Shown in pieces: positions 1 to 11,870 of a stretch of 64,000 nucleotides of DNA. The stretch is taken from positions 13,311,830-13,375,829 of the forward strand of contig ML677386.1 in NCBI GenBank assembly GCA_007922305.1, in the 5' to 3' direction. Position 1 is the first letter of the stretch; the number at the start of each line of letters is the position of its first letter. The notes below the pieces were generated by a model that was not told the origin of the DNA, ran no database searches, and was given only the letters and a program-made list of their open reading frames with translations. The DNA comes from Dermatemys mawii. Taxonomy: Eukaryota > Chordata > Testudines > Dermatemydidae. A program made the translations under genes and the position numbers.

Positions 1-50
1 CTCTAATACTTTGGTTAGTCTTTAAGGTGCCACAGGACTCTGTCACAATG
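1..50 (+). repeat. Tail of a common amniote interspersed repeat
   Basis: The segment around GTTAGTCTTTAAGGTGCCAC at 14-33 recurs in the same form at about 25621-25640. I recognise this tail from turtle, crocodile and bird DNA but cannot assign it to a superfamily. It abuts the CR1 fragment that follows. Confidence 0.6.
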
Positions 51-250
51 TCAGCTACGCAATTCATAGCCGGTGGTGGGCTGCTGTGGTGTTTTCCCCA
101 CCACATAGTTGTTACATTTAATTATATTATTGTCACAGTTACCAAGTGGTCCAGCTATATTCACCTCTTGGACCAGATCCTGTGCTCCACTTAGTATTAA
201 ATCAAGAATTGTTTCTTCTCTTGTGGGTTCTAGGACTAAGTCCAGCAATG
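51..250 (-). mobile_element. CR1-clade LINE fragment, end of endonuclease domain
   Basis: Read on the minus strand this keeps an open 65-codon frame with the pattern LDLVLEP...ILDLIL...LVQEVNIAGPLGN. This matches the C-terminal part of the CR1/L3 apurinic endonuclease, where a 'LLDLxLTN ... V..GxSLGxSDH' motif precedes the final catalytic His. Here the expected SDH reads CDN, so the domain is dead. It has no reverse transcriptase attached. It is probably the same family as the long copy at 33690-35830, which stops just short of this domain. No function is expected. Confidence 0.75.
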
Positions 251-3200
251 CAAGGCATGTTAGTTTATCTTTGTTTTTCCCACTTATGAATCTCTCCTTT
301 GCTGGAAGGAAGTTTATCCCTGTTTTTCTCTGTAATTTTGAATTTAAAGTTAGAGGGGATTCCTCTGTGTTATTTTATGAATCTTTTTGTAGCTCTGTAA
401 AGTTAACTTCCATCTGGATTTTACAGGGGTGATTCTCTTATCTTTTCTTAAAATAAAATCCTTCTTTTAAGAATCTAACTGATTTTTACATTGTTTTAAA
501 GACCCAGGAGTTGGATCTGAGCTCACCTGTAAGAATTGGTGGGGGTTTTATTCTCAAGTCTTTCCCAGGAAGGGGGTGAGGGCTTGAGGGGATATTTTGT
601 GGGGAATAGGAACTCCAAGTGGTATTTTACCTAATTCTTTTTCGAAATCACTTGATTGTGGTGGCAGCGTACCGTCCCCGGACACAGAAATTTGTGCCTT
701 GGGGAAGTTTTTAACCTAAGCTGGTAAAATAAGCTTGGGGGATCTTTCATGTGGGTCCCCACCTCTGTACCCTAGAGTTCAGAGTGGGGAAGGAACCCTG
801 ACACACATAGTAGTAATAATTTCAGTTTATGTTCATTACTCATATAACACATTTTATACATAAATTACACAAAACTATTGATGGTCAATATGGTGTTAAT
901 TTTTAAATTATACCTCACAAGATGTACATTGTACAAAAATTATTACATTTGTTTGTAGGGTGAAAATACAGGGTGCTTTCAATCACAACTGCAAATACCT
1001 ATTTCTGATCCCTTTTTTGATCCTTTTTTATTATTATTTATTTTTTTTCCTGTTTGAATAGTACACTTCCATGTCCTGACAGAGACTGAAAATCTATCAT
1101 GGCTTCGCTGAACCATCCAAAACAAAAAAATCACTAAAAACTGCGTGATATTAGAAGCGAAGGTTTTTCTTCATAGACATGTAAGCCTGTGGCCTGAAGC
1201 CTTAGAGAGCAGGGAGAATGCTGGTGACCAGGGAGAGGAGTGGCCCAGAGCTGCTGGAGAACTCCAGATTGACAGACCCTATATAGGGGGCTGTCTATTG
1301 ACATCTATTGTGGGAGAAAGGGAAAACAAATGAATGGGCCTTATATGCATTTCTGTTATGTCACAATTTGGGACATTTGGGGTCAAAATTCAGTGAAGCT
1401 TTAAGTTTGAGAGTAATAAAAATATTGTCTCTGTTAGAGAGTGAGAGGACAAGAGATATGCACCAGATGCACCTGGGGCAAAGGGCCATCATGACCAAAT
1501 CACAGTCTGGCACTGTTGGATGGCAGAGCCTGGAAAGAGGAAAGGGCTTTCTTTTTTCTGGTAGGGAGGACTCTTTTCAGCATCCTGTATGCCACTGACC
1601 CCTTCTGAAGACTTCAAAGAGGAAGTGTAGACTTGGCTCTGAGGTAATGGATGGTGCAAAGGCAGCTTTACCATCATAGGGCAGTACCTTAGCTGAGAAA
1701 CTCAACAGAGGGACCATTATCCTGCAGTCAAAGTGCTAATCACTGTAGCTGTCCCCAGAGCAGATTGGGCAGCACTCTCCTTAGAGGGTGGAGATGGACC
1801 TGCCAGTTTTCTGGAGTCTACCATTCCTGAACAACAAACATTGAGTGAGGGTGTAGTGGAGTGAGGGTGTAGTGGAGGAAGGCAATGGTTATTTCAGGAA
1901 TGCATTCCCTTATTCACCATCATGCTGTGAGAGGACTAAGTTTAAGACTACTGCCAAGACACTCTTGGGGATATGAGTCTTAGTTAATAGATATAAATCA
2001 AAATATCTGTATATTACTGGCTTTATAAAGTTTATTCTGGGTCCATTTTTCCTCAATAAAGTTTTCTTGGTTTTATATAATAGACTCAGTGCAGGTAAGG
2101 GAGGAATATTGCCTGCAACACACCCAGGGAGGTATTTAGTTTTCCCAGGTTTCTGGGTGGAAGCTTAAGCTGTTGTTCTTTGTTACCTTTTCAGAAGAAA
2201 CTCTCTAGGTAATTGAACCTGGCCATTTTTGCTTCTGACCTCACCTGGCAATAGGGTTACAGATATACACTGGTGAGAATACATGTATATAGTGCTGTGC
2301 ATGTGTTTGTGTTTGAGCATATGCTCATAATAATCATAAAAGTCAGGATGTTACCAGATAAGTCAGCTTTGAATCAAAACCCTTCATATGGGAGCCTGAG
2401 AACAATTACCTCAGAAGATGGAAGAGGTGCAGAGCTTAAGATGAAGTGCAAGAATTGCTGCTGGCTTGAGGTAACACAGCTGCTTCTTCCCGCAATAACA
2501 GGATGGGGGAAACAAAAGTGGATTTAGGCTTGATCGTGACTTATCCATATAAAATGTATGTGTTAAGTGTTGCTGTACTATTGACAGTGGAGAAGGTGAG
2601 CACCTACCATACTTCCTTTGTCAGGGAGACAAATTTTGAAAAATAGCTGAGAGGCACAATTACTGCCCAGCTGTTTGGTTATATCTGGGGACATTAATTT
2701 GCATCGCCCTTTAGCGTATGCCCTCTCTTGTCACCATGAATATCATGGTGGTGGTAATGCGTGGTGGGGATGGAGCCAAAACTCTGTCTTCTCCCTAACC
2801 ACTCTCTGCCCATTGTTCCATAGGTGGGAGAGCATCTGTAACACAGATCTTGCACATGAATGGGGCTGTAATTTGGGGAGGGGTAACAAGCACTGTATGA
2901 TGGTAGGAAAGCCTTACTCTCCCTTATGCCTTTGCATGTTACAGGGGCATAATCTAGCCTGTACATAGTACATGCTGCTTTTCCATAGGTATTCCTGATA
3001 CAAATTTATTGTATCTGCTTTATAATAAAAAAAAATCCATCTTGGAAAATACAGTGTAAAACTACTTAAATATAAGGTTTTGTTCCACTTGGAATTTGGT
3101 ACGTGGCTCTTCTGTAAAAGTCTAGCATAGATTGTGTAAAAATAATTCTATGTGATCATCTAGCAGGAATTAAAGTGCCACTGTCTTTGATATTAACAGG

Positions 3201-6200
3201 GTAGCTTCCATACTGAATGAGTAGCCATTTCTAACAAATGAGCCCAACGACTAGCTTCCTAGCATTCCAGTCACGGGATTTGTGCTTCTGTTCTCCTCAC
3301 TGAGTGCTACTTGCAGCCAAGAATTAAGGGAAAAACTTTTGGACTCAATAGTTTGTGTAATAAATTCTACTGGCAAGGAGACAAATACACGCAATTGCAC
3401 ATAGGGAGAACAAAGTGAAAAGCCTACAGAAATAAATATTTAATGGCTGTAAAGACTCAAAGATAAAAGAAATTAAGTTTTAGTAATTGTTTCTGATGTC
3501 TTTGTTTTTTGCCCTTGGTAAAAAGAAAAATCTGAACTTTGATGTGACTGAGAGGAGACATTGCTGTTTGGTTCTTTACAAAATGGTCATCCTCAAATGC
3601 TTTAGTAATATATTATCAGAGATGTATATAAAAATTGCTCTCTTTCTCTTGTCAATATACCTGTGTGAGGCAGGAAGTTGGGAGGAAATTGAAGTTCACT
3701 GCTGAACACTCATAAATCTGAATCTGTTATTCATTAATGAGCCCTGTGTCTCTTTCTTAACTTTATTGTTGGCGGATTTATTGCATGGAAAGGGTGTGGT
3801 TTAGAAAATCCAGGAAAGTAAACCCTTCTATCTGCAGGAGAAGCACAGTATGGACTACAGCAGTGTGAGCTGCTTCAGCCTCCATACCCCACTAATGTGT
3901 TTTCATCGTTAATTGAGAAAATGAAAACCTATTGATGGAATAATGTGGAGAGAACTTAGTTTGCTCTCCAGGCCCATTTAATGCTGGGTTTCTTCCCTGC
4001 CAGAGAAGGTGCCAATGGTGGAGATATCTTTCACTTGAGAAACTGGCTATTTTAAAAGATTGCTAATTGGTTATACAGGGCTCTTTCATCTCTCAGCTCA
4101 GATACATCTCAGGATAGCAGTGACTGAAAATTAGTGCCCTGTGCCTACTGTTCAACTGCCTATGTGAAATGAATCGATGGCTTTAATCTAGATCCTGAGG
4201 CTGTCTACATCTCAGAAGCAGCCTCTGTATTGCCACCTCTTTTCATTCCAAAGAAGTTATTTTACAAGCAGCTCCCCCAACACCCACAGTCATCAGTTCT
4301 AGACATATGGTCAATGGGCTTATACATGTATTTAAACAAACAGTCCAATTCCTAACATTTTGTTGTAATCCAGTAAAGTCCTATCATTGGGTCTTTACAG
4401 CCTAGCACTGCATAAGAGGGAGGAAATGAACTCAGGGATGACTCATGGGGTGCAAAGTCTTTTTTTTTTTTTTTGTGCTGTCTGACTCTAGCATGGCTGG
4501 GAGTGACAAGACTTTGGAACCAGCAATTGTTATATTGATGCATCCCAGGGTCCAGTTAGTCCCAATGTCCTATATCCATCAGTGGTCAGTATCATTTACT
4601 TCAGATGAAGAAACTTTGCAGTGGGTAGTTTTTGAAGGTCCAAACATCTGAAGGCAATTCAGCTTTTATGTTCTAAACAATCTGTGCCCGCATGCAGCCC
4701 CATGTAATTTGGCTATATGTTGACAATCACCATAGAAAGCTGGGGCAAGGAATCTCCCCCTCTCCCTCCAAGTACCTCCAAGCCTTGCTGTATGCAGCAA
4801 TGGCTGGTGGTTCTGCATCGTTCTGGGACACATATAAATCTCTGAGCATTCCCCTCTCCCAGATGGTTCCCAAGCATTCAAATACAGGGGCACACACCTA
4901 TTACAGCTCCGTAGCATGTATGTGCATTACTTTGAGCCTCCATATTCTGCCCCATCCTCCCTCACAGAACAACCATTCCATTAGGATCCTCTGTACCTGT
5001 GGAGGTGGGTAAGCTGAATTTGCCAAAATACCTAATTTTGAAACTGACAGAATGAAGTACTCTTTTACTGCTTATGTTTTTATACCACAAGCAGATTGAC
5101 TATAATGAGCAGTTTTTGGATGAGCAGGTCTATGCATAATTGAGAAAATGTTCATAGTTTGGATAACCATACCTTTAAAGTAGCTGTCTGTTCCATGCAG
5201 TAACAGAATCCATTCTGAATGAACAGCTTACCTTGAAGCTGCAAAGTTTTCTTTTGCTGAACCTTTGATCTGGAGGTATGTGCTACGTTAATCTAAATCT
5301 TTTGGAGCTATAACACCAATAAATTTGGCTGTTAGTGTTGTGAAGAAGAGAAATTCATTGAACTAGCATCAAAGTAAATTTAAATACAAAAGGCTAATTC
5401 ATCAGTGCTCATCATAAACGTGTCAGGTGAAGATTGTTCCAAAAATATGTGTAAGTGGTAAATTGTTATAACTTAGAACAATTTGGCATTCATTAAATAT
5501 GCTAAAGAGGTGTAATTTATATGCTGAAGGAATAGAAGGGAGGGTATGGCAGGAAAACTACAATACCTCAACTTTAAAATTCTGCATGTTTAGCAGGAAG
5601 AGAGTGTATCTTTTCACAGGATATTCATGTCATGCAATGGTATTCATCCTCGAGCACAGGTGAATTGATAAGTCTCTGGATCTATAAAATATTGTATGAA
5701 TTTATAGAGTACAGGGAAGAGAATCACAAATCTTGTGCATTTATTTTAAAAATGTATCCCAGAAGCTTTTTGGATCCTAGACACTGTAACAACACCTGAA
5801 ATCAGACTCGGTGTGACAGTTTTACATAACTCTAGTTACAGCACTTGTGTAGAGAATACAGTGTTTCACTGACTAAGCTTAATATACAAGGCTTCATATA
5901 CAATTCCAATGCTGGTATACTGCAATATGCTACGCTTGGAAAAACACAAGGAAACTAAGGTTGCTATAAAATGTAACAGATCACTTCCTGTAAAGTGAAC
6001 TGCTATCAGCACATAAAACTTGTTCTTTGTGCTTGGCAGTGGCTATATTTTGCTTCTAGATGTAATTACAGTGTTGGCTATAATCTATAAAACAATAAAT
6101 AATCTGAGCCCTACGAGCTGAAGAGCTCCTTTTTCCTCATGTCCTGTCTAAGTATGGAAGATTTGATTTGTCATCTTTGGTAACAGTTCTTAGGCCAGTT

Positions 6201-6415
6201 TGGCCTGTTCCCTACTATAGGGATTCAAAACCAGAGACTGGGCATTCTCAGTGGAGAGCCTACATCTCTGGAACATATTCTATTCAGCAATCCGCCTTAG
6301 TCCAAGGAAACCTATCTCTTTGCTCAATGCGTTGACCAATGGGACCTTCCTAAGTTGTTTTATTTAACTGAATCTGATATGTTTTTGTATGTATTTCAAT
6401 TGGGTGCAAGGTGTC
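251..6415. other. Gene-free stretch, mostly unassigned
   Basis: I see no supported gene here. The CR1-like similarity may continue weakly to about 435. About 440-812 resembles an LTR or retroelement leader (GTACCCTAGAGTTCAGAGTG near 768) but I found no ends. A 16-bp direct duplication (GTGAGGGTGTAGTGGA type) sits at about 1847-1880. A T16 run is at 4459-4474. The remainder is AT-rich, with stops in all frames every few dozen codons. Confidence 0.5.
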
Positions 6416-6425
6416 AAGGGTAGTT

Positions 6426-6548
6426 AGGATGACCAGATAGCAAATGTGAAAAATCAGAACAGGGGGTGGAGGGTAATAGGAGCCTATATAAGAAGAAAGA
6501 CCCAGAAATCAGGACTGTCCCTATAAAATCAGGACATCTGGTCACTCT
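6426..6548 (-). mobile_element. Short Mutator-like element (MITE), copy A
   Basis: This is a 123-bp element with ends AGGATGACCAGAT and ATCTGGTCACTCT. It is bounded by an identical 10-bp direct repeat, AAGGGTAGTT, at 6416-6425 and 6549-6558. It is in opposite orientation to the copies at 21487 and 58214. A 9-10 bp target-site duplication is typical of Mutator-like (MULE) transposons. It encodes nothing, so it must have been moved by an enzyme supplied elsewhere. Confidence 0.75.
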
Positions 6549-7654
6549 AAGGGTAGTTTATAAGTTTAAAATTAAACAAATCCATAGAGCCACTCAGTCA
6601 CATCTTTAATATCTCTAACTGGTTTTGTTCTTTATAGATACACCCAAATCATCATAATATTGATTAAAAATAAATAAATAAAGTAGAATCACTTGAAAAG
6701 AGCAGCATGAATTATTACATGGGGAATTTTCTTAGACCTACCATTGCTATGGCACATTCAGATTGAAAATATGATACCTTGTGTCAAATGTATAAAAAAT
6801 GTACATTTTAGACTACCATGTGTTCTATGCTCTCTGACCTTGAATTCGGCCTCTAAAAAGAGTGGAAACTGGAGATGAATGTCTCTGAAATCCTTTATGC
6901 TCAGATGAACTTCCATTATCTGTCCAGAGTTCATTAACTACAAATTTTTTAGGAAAACACAAAGCATTTTGATATGTGAAAAATGTGAACTTTGCTTTCT
7001 AGATAGTTAAATTTTTTGGGAAGACACTTCCTTATAAACTTCACCTAAATACAGCGGCTAAACTAAACAGTGCCAGCTGTTGAATGTGTTCATTAAACTT
7101 TAATTGATCAAATTAACATTATCAACAGACTGTGCTTTGTACATCATAGAGATGATTAGTGTTATACTTAAATACACCTATAACAAAATGAGACAGTACA
7201 TTACATGATGAATGAAACAATTCAGTCATTCTTAAAGGGAACAGAAGGGACACCAAAGTAGCCGAAATTGGAGTAATAAAACTAGCGCACCATAAATGTT
7301 AGATAAACAAGATCAGGAAGTGGTATTAATTATGTGACTCATGTAAATCAAATATGTCTTCCTCCCATTTCCTGTTTTAAATCCTAGTATGCAAAGTAGT
7401 AGATAAGGTTTTCACAGATAATGGCTAGAAAATAACTAAAAAGTAGCCAGTTTGGAGGGATCCCATCCATGCTGTGCTAGACTTTGACAGGTCAGTCTTA
7501 TGTACTTTGCAAATGTGGGTGAGTGGAATGAGACTGTTGCTGAACCAGTTTTAAATGCAGTAAAACTGGTCCACATTAACATAGTTAAGTTTGTGTAGAT
7601 ATTTGGATGGGAGAATTAATAAACAGTCCATTTGTAATAACCTAAAGCACCACT
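6549..7654. other. Unassigned AT-rich stretch
   Basis: I see no gene or recognisable repeat here, only short A/T-rich runs such as the TAAATAAATAAA near 6670. Confidence 0.5.
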
Positions 7655-7792
7655 GCGGGGCAACATATGGGAACAGCAAACTGCGGCCATTGGGAGCTGC
7701 GGGCGACTGTGCCCATGGATAGTCAATGTAAACACTGTCTCATGACCCGCCAGGAGATTATCCTGATGGGCCGCAGGTTGCCCACCTACTGA
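7655..7792 (+). mobile_element. hAT-type short element fragment
   Basis: The stretch containing GCAAACTGCGGCCATTGGGA, a GGGCCGCAGGTTGCCCACC end and the CGGC-rich middle is a known turtle non-autonomous hAT type, recognised from memory. The 5' end is eroded and no target-site duplication is clear. Confidence 0.5.
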
Positions 7793-7819
7793 CCTAGAGA
7801 ATACTAGGATAATAAGTAA

Positions 7820-8075
7820 GAGCCAACAATTTGATAGTCAAAAATGAATCATGCCAAACCAACCTAATTTCCTTCTTTTACAGGGTTACTAGCCTCGTGG
7901 ATGCCATCCACAAGTGGGAACTGCAGTCATGATGCATCTAGATTTTATTAAGGATTTTGACACAGTCCCACATGATATTCTTATAAGCAAACTAGGGAAA
8001 AGTGATGTAGATTGAATTACTATAGGATGGGTGCATACCTGTTTGAAAGAGCGTATTCAAAGAGTAGTTAACTTC
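7820..8075 (+). mobile_element. CR1/L3 LINE fragment, reverse transcriptase palm start
   Basis: The plus strand encodes a decayed form of the reverse-transcriptase motif 'DFxKxFDTVPHDILISKLG', here with a CATGATATTC segment, then a stop and about 25 more matching codons. This is the conserved block of CR1/L2-clade reverse transcriptases before the YADD motif. Both ends are truncated and stops interrupt it. It is a dead LINE fragment. Confidence 0.7.
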
Positions 8076-8305
8076 ACTCTTACTGTGTAATCAAATTAGT
8101 GGTCATTCTTCCCTCTCTCTGGAGCAAATTGCAGTCCAGCCTTTGTGAAAGTTCTCTCTCTCACGGTGAAAGCCTCCATAAACAACAGTTTGAACTAACT
8201 TAACTCTTCGTCAGTTTAAGCATAGTTTACTTAATCTGCATAGATAAAGTTAGAAGTGGACCGAAATTAAATTTACTCATACACAAAAATAAAGTTCACA
8301 CTTTG

Positions 8306-8597
8306 GCCTTGTCTACACTACTGGCTGGATCGACGCATAGAGATCTACCTATTGGGGATCAATTTATCGCATCTCATCAGGACGCAATAAATCAATCCCC
8401 AGAGGCACTCCCGTCGAATCCGGAACTCCAGCTCGCCAAAAGGCGCAAGGCAGAGTTGATGGGGGAGCCCACTGCCAACCATTGTCGCTGTGAGGATGGC
8501 AGGTATGTCGACCTAAGATGCGTCGACTTCAATTACGGTATTCACGTAGCTGAAGTTGCGTATTTTAGGTCAACCTCCCTGCTAGTGTAGACCAGGC
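8306..8597. mobile_element. 292-bp inverted-repeat element with 5-bp flanking repeat
   Basis: The ends are GCCTTGTCTACACT and AGTGTAGACCAGGC, which are inverted repeats with one mismatch. CTTTG flanks both sides (8301-8305 and 8598-8602). The interior contains its own inverted segments (GTCGACCTAAGATGCGTCGAC near 8507 and CTGAAGTTGCGTATTTTAGGT near 8551). The 95-codon open frame through it is a by-product. The family is abundant in turtles; a decayed relative lies at 17395-17640. The superfamily is uncertain. Confidence 0.65.
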
Positions 8598-8689
8598 CTT
8601 TGTGAATATTTCTATACCAGGTCAGCTGAGGTTGCAAGACTGCATAGCTCACCAAAAAAAACTATTAAAAAAGTAAAAGAAATTAATAA

Positions 8690-8835
8690 AGATGGTCAAA
8701 ACTCTGAATTTTCATTACATGGAAAATTCCATTTTGAAAGTGTTTTGTTCCAAATGTCAAAATTTCCTTCAAAATGAATATTTTTTCAAGTCAATTGAAA
8801 TATTTTGTTTTGATAAAAACAAACATTTCAATTGA
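8690..8835 (+). repeat. AT-rich interspersed repeat, 'gaaaattttg' type
   Basis: This stretch is dominated by short inverted AAAATTTT-like words (GGAAAATTCCATTTT, CAATTGAAAT...ATTTCAATTG). Similar stretches occur at 18640-18770, 32835-32985, 39145-39330 and near 60440. I take them as one old low-complexity repeat family. Confidence 0.4.
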
Positions 8836-8930
8836 CCTTTTAAAATGTTATATTTTAATAATTGTATTTTATCTTAAATTATGGTTTAATAATAATTTTA
8901 AAATAATATAGTATGAAATATGGACTAATC

Positions 8931-9066
8931 AATTATTGGTATTGTAATTAGTATTTACTTTGGTATTGTAACTGGTATTCTAAATGTTAATTGGTATTCT
9001 AATTTAGTTCATACCCGGTACTTGATTTGCTAATATTCAGTAATTGGTACTCTAATTGGTATATTA
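8931..9066 (+). repeat. Degenerate tandem repeat of TAATTGGTATTC units
   Basis: ATTGGTATTGTAATTAGTAT, GGTATTGTAACTGGTATTCT, TAATTGGTATTCTAATT and TAATTGGTACTCTAATTGGT follow one another. This gives at least six imperfect copies of a roughly 12-bp unit. Confidence 0.6.
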
Positions 9067-9145
9067 TAAAAACTAAGATTATAAATAAAATTAAAAATAT
9101 ATAAAAATAAATACAAACTGGTGAAGAATTAACTTTAATAGTAAA

Positions 9146-9331
9146 TGTTCTTGTATGTCTTGTATACCAGATATGGACTGGCTACAGAGCTTGCTATTCA
9201 CACCAGATGTGTCCATTGTAAGATCCTTCAGTGGTCTGCCAGGTATGGCTGAGGTGCATTTAAATAACGTATTTTACACACAGTTCCACATAGTGGCTGA
9301 ACAGTATAATATGGCTTATCATTCCATTACA
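9146..9331 (-). mobile_element. LTR of the Gypsy-like element
   Basis: On the minus strand the unit begins TGTAATGG directly after a polypurine tract (CTTAAAGGGGGAGA, complement of 9332-9345) and is taken to end ...AAGAACA, giving about 186 bp with TG...CA ends. A TATA-like TTATTTAAA lies inside it. The far end is my choice of TG/CA boundary and could be off. No matching upstream LTR is present beyond 11.4 kb. Confidence 0.55.
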
Positions 9332-10740
9332 TCTCCCCCTTTAAGTTCTACATTCCTACCATTCACAAAATATCCAGTATCATGTTATCTATATGATCAG
9401 TATGAATCAGTCTGCTAAGTGTCTCTGAATCATACTGGTTGTCTAATTACATAACCCCAACATAACTTGGGTATCTAGCTGTCCCTTAGTTGAAATGACT
9501 GGCTGTGGAATTCTTGAGTTGTTCTCTTCTTGTTCTGCATCTTCCATCTGCAGAGTTTGCTCTATAGATTAACTCTGAGAAACAAACTGTAGATAGAAAC
9601 CATTTCTACTGAACTCTCCACTATCATACTTGATCAGATATGATCTGGATGTTGAATTCTTTGTCTTTGTGACAGCTGGAGGTTTCCATCCCTTTTCTCA
9701 ATCCAATCTGGAATGAATATAGTCACCAGTTCTAGAACCGGCAGTTCTGTGAGTGACGTCAGTTGTAAAAGTGTTACTAAGTTCTTTTAGTCTTTTTTTT
9801 CCAGTTTGGATACCTTCTTCATGGATGGCCACTTTGGAGAATGAAATAGAATATACGTTGGAGCAGTAGTTATGAGTTGTCTTCCAAGCAGGAGTTGTGC
9901 TGGACTATATCCAATAGCTGCTGTTTGTGTCAATCTGTAACTCAGAAGAGCACAGAATGGATCATTCCATTACAGAATTTTCTTGGCTGTCTGTATAGCT
10001 CTCTCAGCCTCCCCATTCACTTGTGGGTAATGTGGGTTGACTTAAATTCTGATGAATTGAATTGTAGTCTGTTATTCATTATTGGAATACTGAAGTGAGC
10101 AAACATGCACTTCAGTTTCTCAATAACATCGTGACAAGTTATGTCTTTCCAGTACATTATTTCTACATACCTGTTAAAACAGTCCATGATGACAAGGTAA
10201 TGATGTCCTCTGGATGTGCATAAATCTTCATCTTATCTCTTCCAAGGTCTGTCTGTCAAAGGTGTTGTTATTAAAGGTTCTTTGTATTGTATTGGTCTGT
10301 TAGTTCTGCAATGTTCACATGCAGTTACTTTATTCTTTATGTCCTTGCTTATGCCCAGCCACCACACTGACTGCTTGGAGCATTCACAGTATTTAGTTAA
10401 TGGTTGATATCCTCCACGGATAAGGCTTAGGATTTCTCCTCTCTAGTTTGGAATTACAGTGACATTTTCTTTAACCATGAGTCCATTTGACTTGCTTAAT
10501 TCAAAGCAATATAGTCTCTTTTCAATTCCTTAGTGTCCTTTAGATACTTGGGATCCTTTAGTTACTGTTCCTAATGTAACTTAGAACTTCCTGAAGTTGT
10601 GTGTCTGTCAAGGTTGCTTTTTGTAGCTGAAGTTGTCCCTTTTCTGATACTGGTCTATATGTGTCCACACGTATGCCATGACATCATCTTCTAGCTCACA
10701 GGTACGTGAATGTGATTCTGATCTTCATGATAAAGCATCT
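9332..10740 (-). pseudogene. Gypsy-type retrotransposon pol remnant: RNase H end and integrase
   Basis: Read on the minus strand, the segment opens near 10740 with an ADALS-like motif, the usual end of Gypsy RNase H. A zinc-binding half-site CEHC (about 10310-10325) follows, then an integrase core segment with YLVIMDCF (about 10165-10190), where the Asp is the expected first catalytic residue. Frameshifts and stops break it repeatedly. Protease and reverse transcriptase are absent. A polypurine tract and an LTR follow at 9332 and below. This is an old copy that cannot make enzyme. It could equally be called a Metaviridae relic. Confidence 0.7.
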
Positions 10741-11330
10741 GCTACTTCCAAATTTTTCAAGTTGCTCCTGCTTTTTCTATGGTTGTGTAACAAATTCTGA
10801 CTGCTTTGCTATCTGTATAGCTATAGCTAAGGAAATCTTTCTTCAGTTGTAGCTGCTGAGAAAGGTTTTTATCTATTAACCCAATAACCAGCCTCTCTCT
10901 GATACTTTAATGTTTTGCATTCCAAAAATCACAGTTTTCAGCCAATGCATGCAGAGCTCTTATAAAACAGTCAACGTTTTCTCCTGGTTCTTGAATTCTG
11001 TGTTGAAAACATGCTTTTTCGTAAGCCTCATTTCTCTGAGATATAAAGTATGCATCAAACATAGCCAGAACTCTTTCATAGCCATCTTTGTGAGGTTTCT
11101 AAGTCAAGTCAAAGGATTTAAAATATGCTCTGCCTGCTTCCTCATAGCATAAATTAAAGATGATATCTCCATATCTCCAGTTTCTTTGTGCAGCTTGGGA
11201 GCAATGTGAAGTCTTGCAAAATATTGTTTCCAGTCTGGCCATTTTGTTATAGCTGAAGTTCTCTGGATCATTGAACAGTGGCATGCTGAGATTCTGCAAC
11301 ATTTGTTGCTGTTTTCATTCTGTTTTTGTT
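10741..11330 (-). pseudogene. Gypsy-type gag remnant
   Basis: The minus strand encodes a broken capsid-like frame. The start near 11300 has LSMPLFNDPENFSYN, then a helical region with CFQHRIQEPGENV (about 10970-11010) and ALAENC. The layout matches the gag of single-frame Gypsy elements, where 'RxxFxxRxQxxGExVxxF' precedes the zinc knuckle. Several stops are present and no zinc knuckle is seen. At its 3' side it runs straight into the end of RNase H, so about 2 kb of pol has been lost from between them. Confidence 0.7.
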
Positions 11331-11406
11331 CTTAATGACCCCCATGATTAAAACAGGTCCTTTCTCATATGCTGGAGTCAGGCACTCTGTTGAACCTATT
11401 AAGGGG

Positions 11407-11870
11407 GTGAGATTGTGCTTGGTCTATAAAGGGTTAGAAGGAGTTTCTGTGATAGCAGAGCTTGAAAGGGAACTGTAGAGTGAAGCTGCTGGGAGAAAGG
11501 GTCTTCTGCAGTAGTCCCTAAAGCAGGGAGTTGAGATTGGGTAATAGACCTAGCTGGAATGTTTGTTTTTCCTTTGGGAGAAGGCAAAGAAAGCAGGCCA
11601 GGCTTGTCTTTTTTCTACTGCTCAGACAGCATGAAGGGATTATATTAGGCTGTACCCAGTTTAAGGCTGGGTGGAAGATTTGGTTTTTTTGCATTTGTTT
11701 GGAACTTTGAGCTAATAAATAAAACAGGCCCCAGGAAGGGCTCTGAGTGGATGAGCAAGAGTGCATGGACTTTTGTTTCAGGAGCCCTGAAGAAAAGGTA
11801 AATAGGGGTAGGGCACTGCAGATGCACTCCTAGCCATGCAGGGATTGTTGGGTGACAGCCACCTCATTAC
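11407..11870 (+). mobile_element. Putative solo LTR
   Basis: A purine run AAGGGGG at 11400 is followed by TGAGATTGTGC. A TATA-like TATAAAGGG lies at 11425 and an AATAAA signal near 11715-11725. The unit ends near CATTACA at about 11870. The signal order (TATA, then polyadenylation signal, TG...CA ends) suits a retroviral or Gypsy LTR. No second copy or target-site duplication was found, and two open frames on the minus strand look like chance. Confidence 0.4.

Noticed and set aside
8303..8590. 95-codon plus frame
   Set aside because: It coincides exactly with the inverted-repeat element at 8306-8597.
10160..10400. A host integrase-like gene
   Set aside because: The frame is broken and flanked by PPT, LTR and gag remnants of one Gypsy copy.
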